DNA from: Plantago elongata
Lineage: Eukaryota > Streptophyta > Magnoliopsida > Lamiales > Plantaginaceae
Length of the DNA: 27,594 nucleotides
Reading direction: 5' to 3'
Assembly: GCA_036897095.1 (NCBI GenBank)
Contig: JAYMSP010001939.1
Location: 1-27,594 of the forward strand
Notes under the pieces: model-generated
Databases searched by the model: none
The model's input: only the letters and a program-made list of their open reading frames with translations
Told to the model about the DNA's origin: nothing
Made by a program: the position numbers and the translations under genes
Shown: positions 8,901 to 17,550 of the stretch, one piece after another
Layout of the letters: each line of letters starts with the position of its first letter
How positions within the stretch are numbered: position 1 is the stretch's first letter

Positions 8901-10713
8901 TTACCAGGTGATCTCAACAGATTCGTGACCTTTGTCAATTGAGGACTTCACTGCATTCAAGATAAGTTGTGTTTTCCTACTAATTGTAGGCCACATCATC
9001 TCAGGTTTCGCACCTTCAACTTTTATTCTCGTGACAAGTCTAGAGAATTCCTGCACCATGAGAGCTTCTTGGGGTAAATCGGTAGTAACTGTGTGCTGAA
9101 TAGGTTTTGGCTCCCACGCTGTCGTAAGATCATTAAAGCCTGAATTTACAGAGGTAGAAAATCCAGCCTTGTTCTCTTCAACCGGAACTACAAAATCATG
9201 CAAATGCAACGTTCCCCTTGTTCCAACTACAGTGAGGTCCATCGACAGGTTGGACAGGAAAGAGCAGTGAAATGTTGCTGTCTTCCCATCTTCCCAGAGA
9301 AGATGGGCACTGCATGCCATAATTACTCCAGCCTTGTTGAGCAGAGTACCTCTCAATGCTAAAACTGATTTAGGTAACTCAAAATCAGCAGCCCATAAGA
9401 TCGACCTGATGCAATACCACCCTATATCACCGAGAGCACCCAGGGCATCAAGGTCAGGCTTCACGCGGATGTCGTTTTGCAGAAAATTCTCATCTGCTGC
9501 AAACGTGAAGTGGCTGTGGATCTGCAACAAAGCATAAGGATATAAATTGCACGTCCACTTCTACTTTTATATCACACAGCTTAATAGAAAGAAAAAACAT
9601 ATTGCAGTTTCAACATGACAACTGTAGTGCTGGTTTTTTGAGCAAAAAAAAGACAACTGGAGTGGCTAGTAATGTGCAATACTACTTCATTTTCGGGAAC
9701 CTTGACATTTCATATATTGACCAGTGTTCCATATTTCTAGAAACGAACTGCTCCAATTTCTGCACGGTTTAAGCAAGGTGACACCGGTGATTTAGCTCAA
9801 GTGCAGAAAAAAACTATATAGGCACTGACTAAGCTGCAGGGAGCATGACTCTTTACCACAGGCATATCGGTCGTCTTGTTCTCAATTTTGAGTTCGTTAC
9901 TGGTTTGCTATCTAACCCTTTTTTCCACCCACAATAGTAGGGGTGCCTCATTAAACTAGTTTGTTAACTATTTGATGGCATCTATGGGTACATGCAAGCT
10001 TATTTAAGCTGATTATCGGCTTTTTTACAGGCTCGGGCACTTTCATAGTTTCGTGATTCGACTAACCATAAGCCCGTTCTTGGGATATTTTTAAATATTT
10101 CCTCCTTTAAGCTACTCTAAGCATAATCAGAAACTCAGAACTAGCTGTATGGTCATATCACATAAACATTCTTGTAAACACCCATAAATTCTCTAACAAC
10201 ATTTCGTAAACAGGATTCAACAATAAATCACAGAAGAAGAACAATAACACTTACAGATTTGATTTTCCCGAAATTTGGGAAAAGCTCCTTCATCTGGGCA
10301 GTTCTAGGATGATGCATCCACATGGTACCATCCATGATCTGCACACCATTGGCTTCACAGGCAGCTAGAATCTGATCCAATTCGTCAACATTGAGCGCCA
10401 AGGGCTTCTCGAGCAGCAAATGCTTCTTCTTATTAGCTGCCAGGACGGCCCACTTGGCGTGCAAACTGGTCGGAAGAGGGATGTAGACGGCGTCAACGTC
10501 AGGGTCGTCCAAAACGGCGTCGTAAGAGCCGTAGATTTTGGCAGAGTCCGGGAAGGAGTTATCGGCGGCGTATTTGAGCGCTTTTTGTTCGGAGCGGCTG
10601 CCGATGGCGAAGATGGTGGAGTTTGGGGATAGGGATATTGCTCGGGAAACCTTTCTTGCTATGTCTGCGCAACCTAGGATGCCGATTTTGATCGGAGAAG
10701 AAGAAGAAGACAT
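8901..10713 (-). CDS. Gfo/Idh/MocA-family NAD(P)-dependent oxidoreductase, copy 2, two exons, 359 aa
   Basis: Exon 1 is 10713-10255 (153 codons) and exon 2 is 9521-8901; the GT-AG intron is at the same codon position and phase as in copy 1 but is 733 bases long. The same landmarks are present: nucleotide-binding GILGCADIA near residue 11, EKP at 102-104, DGTMWMHHPR, and GALGDIGWY in exon 2. Most residues match copy 1, with substitutions spread over the whole protein, and no frame break is seen. Both copies therefore look functional and have had time to diverge. The N-terminus begins with a run of serines after Met and lacks a targeting signal. Substrate is unknown. Transcription direction and gene order suggest a simple head-to-tail duplication. 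Confidence 0.92.
9522..10254 (-). other. Enlarged intron of oxidoreductase copy 2
   Basis: The two ends resemble the 98-base intron of copy 1 (ctgcaacaaagcataag at one end and an agaagaac-type word with cac near the donor at the other), but about 635 extra bases lie between. I see no coding sequence, no long inverted repeat and no clear element end within them, so insertion in copy 2 and deletion in copy 1 are both possible. Confidence 0.7.
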
Positions 10714-10820
10714 TGTCGATTTGGGGATTTTTGGTCTGTGATTTTGTGTTTGTGTTTTTCTTTTCTATCTACTGGTTATTTAAGTGTTGAGTGATGTCAA
10801 AGTGAAAATGAGATGAAAAT

Positions 10821-10830
10821 TATTTATTTG
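10821..10830 (-). promoter_or_regulatory. TATA-like element, oxidoreductase copy 2
   Basis: AT-rich aaataaata on the minus strand about 110 bases before the copy 2 ATG, inside the block of upstream sequence that matches the copy 1 promoter (roughly 8395-8500 against 10803-10905). Confidence 0.4.
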
Positions 10831-10905
10831 AATGGATAGGATGGATATTCATGGAATTTGCCATAAGTGCCCACTGCCCAATATCAAACTCTCCTCATAA
10901 ATTAA

Positions 10906-11590
10906 GTTACAATACTTTTTGAGGTAGTAACTTGCTAAGAATTTAGATATAAATTATTCACTAAACAACTTAAATTTTAAGTAAAATTACGTCTTAAATT
11001 ATATTTTAATATGTAACTAAACAAGTATATTACTTATTCATATAAAATCAAATTAATATTCAGTTGTTAAATATATAAAGTTATGATTTAGGAACTCTTT
11101 CGCTCCATTTACACAAACTTAAATGTTAAATGTGATCGAAGTAGAAGCCGACACCATTGTCAAGCTCTCTGATATAGCAATTGATCCCAGCTGACGACCC
11201 ATCATTTGATTATGAATATAAACATAGAAATCTTCTTAAAGATAATTTAGCTATGATGTTTAATAACAGGTATGTCATATTTTGGATAATTTTTAAATTC
11301 ATCTATACAACTTTGAATATAATTACATATCTCATATAATAAAGTATAATTTAATCGGAACTCAAAATCGGCCACGTTGCAATTATAAAGAATTTGCAAG
11401 CATGTGAGCCAGTGAGTTGTGGTATTGCAGGAGATTGTTAATATTTCTGGCCTGCCAACGAAACTTCTTTGCATTCCTCCTCCTCCCACCCATTGTTTCT
11501 TCTCCAATCCAACAAATCCCATTTATACCAACAAGACAAGATTCTCACATCTGTCAACACCATCACAGACTATCCGCTTTAACCGTCCAC
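10906..11590. other. AT-rich intergenic spacer between divergent genes
   Basis: This separates the minus-strand oxidoreductase from the plus-strand sphingoid hydroxylase and presumably holds both promoters. An open frame at 11247-11522 (-) and two overlapping plus frames near 11417-11689 have no recognisable product. I see no repeat or RNA gene. Confidence 0.55.
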
Positions 11591-11591
11591 G

Positions 11592-11600
11592 ATATATATA
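11592..11600 (+). promoter_or_regulatory. TATA box of the sphingoid hydroxylase gene
   Basis: A clear tatatata run about 530 bases before the main ATG and about 125 bases before the inferred 5'UTR intron donor. It is followed at 11613-11632 by a ctttctttctttctttctt pyrimidine tract, of a kind common around plant transcription starts. Confidence 0.55.
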
Positions 11601-11612
11601 CTAGTATTATTA

Positions 11613-11632
11613 CTTTCTTTCTTTCTTTCTTT
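11613..11632 (+). repeat. CTTT microsatellite in the promoter/leader
   Basis: Four to five CTTT units just downstream of the TATA box. This may be a Y-patch-like leader tract or a simple slippage repeat. Confidence 0.6.
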
Positions 11633-11725
11633 ACTAATAACCTATATTATCATTGCCATTTTCTTCTCATGTCTTCGCATAACCCATAGATCTGCTCGAC
11701 TAAATTCCTGCTCGATCATATCTAT

Positions 11726-12052
11726 GTAAGTTGTTTCCCTTCAAATTCATCCAAAGATCGTGTCTTTCCGTTGTTTTTTAGCCTTTGCGATTCTCTTACT
11801 GGCAATTTTGAGCTGCATTACTTTGTGGGTCTGAAAAAATTGTGGATATTTTTGTTTTTGTAGCTGTTCAACTGGGTTCTTCCATTTTGTGCTTGATTTC
11901 GATTTTTGCTTATTGTAGTTGATTGCAATTTAAGTGGCCTGTTTGGTAATGTTGCTTTTTGGATGCAAATGTGTCAATGTAGCGAATTTGTTTAAACGAT
12001 TTAGTCGGTTTGGTGATACATTACTGAAGTGTTGTTGTGCTTTTCGTTTCAG
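11726..12052 (+). other. Probable 5'UTR intron of the sphingoid hydroxylase gene
   Basis: A strong donor (tat/gtaagttg) and a pyrimidine-rich acceptor (ttttcgtttcag) bracket T-rich sequence of 327 bases, upstream of the first in-frame ATG at 12127. The T-richness and strong sites argue for an intron in the leader. Transcript data would be needed to prove it. Confidence 0.55.
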
Positions 12053-12126
12053 GGTGCATAAGTTGTGCAGTGTTTAATCATTCTATTGGGGATAGGGCGA
12101 AAAAAAAGCTAAAAGAAAAAAGAAGA

Positions 12127-14630
12127 ATGGTGTTCTGGGAAGGGTATGTTAGTGACGAATCGATGGGTACGTTTGCCCCAATAGTAGTGTATTGGTTATA
12201 TGGAGGGTTGTATCAGCTCTTGCCTCCTCTAGATAACTATAGGTTGCATACAAGAAAGGAAGAAAATGAGAAGAATTCGGTGCCTTTTGGAGCCGTGATC
12301 AAGGGTGTTCTCATTCAGCAATTTTTTCAGGCTGTTGTTGCGGAACTGCTCTTCATGGTATGTGCATTATGCTCATGTCTTTTCACATATATTTTGAATC
12401 AGTAGTGAACACTTGCTCACTTTCTGCCTGATTTACATCATAATAGATTTTGTTCTGATAGATACTTTCACATATGCCTGTCGTATACACAGGGATGACA
12501 ATGGTTTTTGCTACTTTAAACTTTATTCTGCAGCTTTCATATGTTCTAGTGGATGCTAGTCACAAACAATGTCCTTTGATATTTATCAACTTTTACATAT
12601 TGAAAGGAATATGAAAGGAATCAACCCCAAGCTGGTCGCTATCAGAATAGGTTGTATACAAATAATTTAGAAATTCTGAGCCAGAGACTAATATTCTAGA
12701 ATCTTTTTAGATCAACTGTATCTGTTGGTTACATTAGAGTTTGGACACATTTACACCTTTGCAACTTTGTCCAGTTGAGCAATCCTTGTAACAATTGGTT
12801 ATCACTAGCTTCAAGAGCTCAGGATTTCTTGCATCACTGTTGTGTAGGATTAAAAATTTCTACATTTAGAGTTTGGGTAACATGCATCGTTTAACATGAG
12901 TTACATTTTTATTTTTCTTTAATAATATTAGCCGTGGCTACAGTAATGATCACATTCTAGTAGTATTCTCAAATATTATTAGGTTCACATTAAAAGACCA
13001 ATGATTAGATTGCTTGTTTACAATGTACTTAGCAATAAAAAGAGTTAGTGTTCCACCATTCTTGAAATCTCCCGTACAAGTTATATCTGCAGAATTTTGT
13101 GGGTGTACACTTAAAGCAATATGTCTAAGCTATAACTTAGTTAACTGTCATGTGCATTTGAGATACCAGGCCTCATTTACCATGTTACATTCTAGAAAAG
13201 TCTCTAGGTGTGTAATGTTAGTGACCGAATCATTTTTCTTTTTTTCCTAAATTTGCAAACAGACATGTCTATTGACACAATTTAAACATACTTTTGAATG
13301 TGAAAATCCAGCTGTATGCTAGTGGGAAAAAACTCCCGCTCTTTGCTTTAACCATGGAAATAGTGTTTGATTATTATTTTCTTAAATGTCATTTTAGATT
13401 ATAATAGAATTTGTATTATTGTAAACGAATTCCGTTATTTCAATCTACATCGTTGAGAGAGATTCTTGTAATAAATGCATAACTTGTTTCACTCGTACAA
13501 GATCAAATCCTAATGAATTGATGTGTCTAACATGGCTCTATTAGCTATCAAGGGATCTTGTCTCTATGTACATGTTATGTTTATGATGCCTCACTCATGC
13601 AGACACACGTGGCACAGAGATGTAAATGTTGAATGTGTCTCCATTCAATAGAGTAAATTTAAACAAAGGAAGGAGATTGTTTTGATAGTTAATAATATAA
13701 TGTTTATCTCGTTGCTTTCATTCGGTTCATTTTTGCCTCTATGTTCATACCTTTTTTGAGTCAAAGCAACTGTATGATTACGATTTGTTGCTATATGGAG
13801 AAGCAGCATTTGCACCTTTCCTTTTATCAGGATGAGAGATAAAAGGAAAAATGATCCCCAGAAACGAACTGAATGTGATAAGATACCTGAGTCTTTACAC
13901 TGTACTATGTGATATCTATGCAGTTACGTAAAACCATGTCCTTTACGGTTCATTGCCTCACTTGATTGGCATAGTTGACTAGCACTTAGACTAGCACGAT
14001 TAAAGTGTACTTAGCTGAGAAACATCAATATCATATGTTGGATTATGTTTTTCAACCCCATAGATACTTACAACTTCACATTTTCAGGTAACGTCCAGTG
14101 TAAGTTCTTCAGAGGCGAAAGTTCAACCCTCTTTACCTATCCAAGCCGTGCAATTTGTCATTGCGATGTTTGTCATGGATACGTGGCAGTATTTTGTGCA
14201 TCGATACATGCACCAAAACAAGTTTTTGTACAAGCATATCCATTCGCAGCATCATAAGTTAGTCGTCCCTCACGCCATTGGTGCTCTTTACAACCATCCA
14301 CTAGAAGGCCTCCTGCTAGACACATTTGGTGGTGCACTATCCTTCCTCGTTTCTGGAATGACTGCAAGAACTGCCGTTTTCTTCTTCTGCTTTGCATCAA
14401 TTAAAACTGTTGATGACCACTGTGGGTTGTGGCTGCCTGGTAATCTCTTCCATTTATTTTTCCAAAACAATTCTGCCTACCATGACATCCATCATCAGCT
14501 CAATGGCCTGAAATTTAACTACTCCCAACCATTCTTTCCCATTTGGGACAAGATTCTTGGGACGTACGTTCCTTACACGCTTATCAAGCGTCCTGAAGGG
14601 GGTTTTGAGGCGAGGCTGAAGAAAGACTAG
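12127..14630 (+). CDS. SBH1: Sphinganine (sphingoid base) C4-hydroxylase, two exons, 257 aa
   Basis: Exon 1 is 12127-12357 (77 codons) and exon 2 is 14088-14630, joined across a 1730-base phase-0 GT-AG intron. The enzyme is an ER-membrane di-iron hydroxylase of the fatty-acid-hydroxylase superfamily. It adds the C4 hydroxyl that turns sphinganine-type long-chain bases into phytosphingosine. The di-iron histidines are all present: HRYMH (115-119), HIHSQHH (127-133) and HDIHH (209-213), plus His188 in the VDDHCGLW block. Hydrophobic segments lie around residues 13-30, 58-76, 98-107 and 155-180. The sequence from VSDE..G..APIVVYWLY through the C-terminal GGFEARLKKD follows Arabidopsis SBH1/SBH2 as I recall them, with some divergence at the N-terminus and around the exon junction. 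The ATG is the first in frame and has a strong context (A at -3, G at +4). Confidence 0.93.
12358..14087 (+). other. Single large intron of the sphingoid hydroxylase gene
   Basis: The donor gtatgtg follows the ATG codon of residue 77 and the acceptor is cttcacattttcag. The 1730 bases are T-rich and contain only short open frames (longest about 78 codons at 13014-13250) without recognisable products. I see no inserted element with clear ends. Confidence 0.75.
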
Positions 14631-14858
14631 CTGAAACGTTGCTGTATGATCCGCGGTCTTGCATCATAGTGTTGGATAGGGTCCATAGCTGACAGAGTTC
14701 TGAGGGAGTTGTTGTAATTAACACCACTGTGTTAGGAGTTTATATCCCCTTTGTTTGTTTTTTTACTAACAGACTATGAATGTCACAAATTATACTGTTG
14801 ATTGTATCTTTTCTTTAGCTGATTTGCCCATTTTGTGACAGGACTATTGTCTGCTGCT

Positions 14859-14912
14859 ATTTGTACCATAAATCTTTGTAGATCTATTTGTACCATAAAT
14901 CTTTGTAGATCT
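14859..14912. repeat. Perfect 27-bp tandem duplication in the 3' flank
   Basis: The unit beginning atttgtaccataaatctt and ending tagatct occurs twice without mismatch (14859-14885 and 14886-14912), about 230 bases after the hydroxylase stop codon, so it may lie in or just beyond the 3'UTR. The remainder of 14631-15133, between two convergent genes, shows nothing else. Confidence 0.9.
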
Positions 14913-15133
14913 GTGAACTCCTGAGATTTTCGACTACCATCGGTTTATGATGAAACAATGTTATGCAGAAACAATGTTCACAAATTGCCTTGAAATGACG
15001 AAATCATAGTACATCAATACAATTCTGCTTTAATTTAGTGATTTACTTTTGTCATGAAACAGACTTAAACCATACACACAACCCTATAACCTAGCTACAG
15101 GAGAACAATTAATGAAACTCAAATTCAAGATGT

Positions 15134-16918
15134 TCACCAAAAATCTCTGCAAGAACAAGTTCCGGCCTTGAACCGATGGAACCGAGTTCGATCACGTACT
15201 ATAATCTCCCTATCATAAGATTTTGAAATAAGTTTAATCACCACATGACAATCTCCACATATCCTAAGATTCTTGATTATGTTTATAATGCTTCCATCAT
15301 CTGTACTGATCAAACCAAAAGCTACTGCAAACTTCTCACTGTGATAGCACAATGCATTCTCCTTCTCTTCTTGTCCAATATCATGTAACACGTAGCTAGT
15401 CTCCGCCACATACCCCAAATCTCTAATCCTAGACCTAATCTCCTCCAGTTTCTGATAAATCTCTCTCCATTTCGGATGGTTTGGATTACCATTGAAGAAC
15501 TTGTAAGTTATGCCATGGACTTCAATACAGCTAAATCCCGGCTCCTTATTAATATCTCTACTTCTCATCACATCTCTCACCATTCCCACGTCCTCCCACC
15601 TCTCCTGCGAAGCATAAACATTAGACAACAACACGAAATCCCCAGAAGCATTAGACCCCATCTCCACGATCCTCCTCGACGCCTTCTCTGCCATCTCCAC
15701 ATCCCCATACGTCTTAGAAGCCCCTAACAGAGTCTGCCAAAGCACCACATTTGGAACCACAGGCATAGACTTAATAATATCATACGCTTCCGATAACCTC
15801 CCCGCTCTCCCCAGCAAGTCCACCACAGCACCATAATGCTTCATATTCCTCCTCACTCCATTCTCCTCCATCAGCTCAAAGAGCCTCACCCCTTCATCCA
15901 CCATCCCCCCATGGTTACACGCACATAACGCAGCCAAGTAAGTAACACCATCCGCCTCCGGCCCCTCCACCCTCGTCATCAAACCAAAAAGCTCAAGCGC
16001 CTTCCCTCCATCACCATACACCGCAAAAGCCATAATCATCGTGTTCCACGTAATCACATTCTTCTCACAACTCATCCCCTCAAAAAAACAATAAGCCTTC
16101 TCCACCAGCCCACACTTCGCATACATATCAATCACCGCATTACAAACTATCACATTCCCCAAATCCAACCCGTTCTCCTTAACATAACTATACACTCCAT
16201 CGGCCTCCCCAACCACCCCAAGCTGCGAACACGCTGACATCGCCGCAATCACCGTAACCTCATTCACCCTCACACCATCCTCACCACGACTCATCTCAAG
16301 CCTCCTAAACAGCTCAAGAGCCTCACGAGGCCTGCTCCCCTGCGCCAAGCCCGAAATCAACGCGTTCCACACCGCAATATCCCTGACAGGCATTTCATCA
16401 AACACCTTCCACGCGCCATCCAAATCCCCACACTTAGCATAAACATCAAGCAAAGTCGTCAGCAAGAGGAAATCAGCTGCAAATCCGGATTTCACAACAT
16501 GAGAATGCATCTGTACGGATTGAATCGGCGCTAGAGCGCGAGCGCAGGCCTTGAGGAAGAAGGAGCAGGTGAGGGCGTCAGAGGAGGAGGAGCGAGACAT
16601 GGAGAGGTATACGGAGAAGGCGGCGGAAGGGTGGCGCGTTTGGGCCAGTGTGCGGATTAGCGCGTTCCAGTCGTTGGTGAGGGGGTGGGGGAGGGAGCGG
16701 AGGATTGCGGTGGAGTAAGGGAGGTTGGCGGTGGCGGAGAGGGAGAGGAGATCGAAGCGGGTGGGGTTGGGTGAGGAGATGGTGCCGGTGGTGATGAGAT
16801 GGGAGTGGATTTGGTGGAGTAGAGGGAGAGGTTTGGTGATGTTTTTGCATTTTTTTAGTATGTCAGTGATGAGAGGAGAGGTGGAGCTCCACTGTTTGTG
16901 TATCTGCAGCTGAGGCAT
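15134..16918 (-). CDS. PLS-class PPR protein with E/E+ and DYW-type domain, 594 aa, intronless
   Basis: A single open exon, as is usual for plant PPR genes. Pentatricopeptide-like repeats run from about residue 80 to 420, seen as recurring blocks such as DWNALIRTLAQ (83-93), LLDVYAKCGDLDGAWKVFDEMP (156-177), WNALISGLAQ (184-193), VIDMYAKCG (262-270), WNTMIMAFAVYG (291-302) and VVDLLGRAGRLSEAYDIIKSMP (365-386). E and E+ motifs follow, then a DYW-type domain from about 500 to 594. It contains the deaminase-like zinc motifs HSE (526-528) and CGDCH (554-558) and ends CSCRDFW instead of CSCRDYW. Such proteins bind organelle transcripts and support C-to-U editing. The first about 40 residues could be a mitochondrial or plastid presequence, not confidently separable. 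Resemblance to Arabidopsis At1g34160, including the DFW end, is from memory. The RNA target is unknown. Confidence 0.93.
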   Translation of the reverse strand: MPQLQIHKQWSSTSPLITDILKKCKNITKPLPLLHQIHSHLITTGTISSPNPTRFDLLSLSATANLPYSTAILRSLPHPLTNDWNALIRTLAQTRHPSAAFSVYLSMSRSSSSDALTCSFFLKACARALAPIQSVQMHSHVVKSGFAADFLLLTTLLDVYAKCGDLDGAWKVFDEMPVRDIAVWNALISGLAQGSRPREALELFRRLEMSRGEDGVRVNEVTVIAAMSACSQLGVVGEADGVYSYVKENGLDLGNVIVCNAVIDMYAKCGLVEKAYCFFEGMSCEKNVITWNTMIMAFAVYGDGGKALELFGLMTRVEGPEADGVTYLAALCACNHGGMVDEGVRLFELMEENGVRRNMKHYGAVVDLLGRAGRLSEAYDIIKSMPVVPNVVLWQTLLGASKTYGDVEMAEKASRRIVEMGSNASGDFVLLSNVYASQERWEDVGMVRDVMRSRDINKEPGFSCIEVHGITYKFFNGNPNHPKWREIYQKLEEIRSRIRDLGYVAETSYVLHDIGQEEKENALCYHSEKFAVAFGLISTDDGSIINIIKNLRICGDCHVVIKLISKSYDREIIVRDRTRFHRFKAGTCSCRDFW

Positions 16919-17550
16919 CTTTATTGGATCATTTCGTGTAGATGATGGAGAGGAGTACGTACTGTGTTCTCGAAAAGGTTAGTTTTTGCAATCGAATTTT
17001 TGAAAATGTACTAATTTATACAAAGTTCAAATGACATGCTGTAGCATCTCAAGGATACCAACGAAATAGAGGGAGCAAGATTGAAGGGTTTCTTCCCAGG
17101 GGTAGTCTTGACTTAGGCAGGCCGAAAAAGGTCAAGGTCCGACCCGCCCATCCATCTTCTTTCCTTGTAAAGAATCTACACAATGTTTCTTTCGTTTTAC
17201 AAGTCACTACCGGTTACATTGTAGTTTGCAGGCTGCGGCCGAGTATTCGTATTCTACACAATGTTCCCCCTTTCTTAATAGGTTTTGGCTTATAATGGTG
17301 AATCTCATATGGATCGGTAACAAATTAACAATTCAATTATGCAGATTGCAGAGTCCAGGGAGGCTAAATGTACTATTTACTAGGATGCATCGGTAGTCGG
17401 TATATCTTACAGCTTAATCAAGCCCAGAATCCAAACAATATATTTCCAAACCAACACAATCCAGATCGTGCACAAATCTTGGAGTGCGATGATATCAAAT
17501 AGCTACAGAGCATTACAAAAGCAGTCTCCTGTCTCAACAGTGCCAAGTAT
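16919..17550. other. Spacer holding the PPR promoter and the capping-protein 3' flank
   Basis: Both neighbours are on the minus strand, so this interval carries the 3'UTR of the capping-protein gene and the upstream region of the PPR gene. The word tctacacaatgtt appears twice about 80 bases apart (near 17174 and 17254). No gene, RNA or transposon is evident. Confidence 0.55.

Noticed and set aside
11247-11522. 91-codon minus-strand frame in the hydroxylase upstream region
   Set aside because: No family resemblance and it overlaps the probable promoter of a solid plus-strand gene.
16578-16850. His/Pro-rich 90-codon minus frame
   Set aside because: It overlaps the PPR exon in another frame and is explained by the C-rich coding strand.
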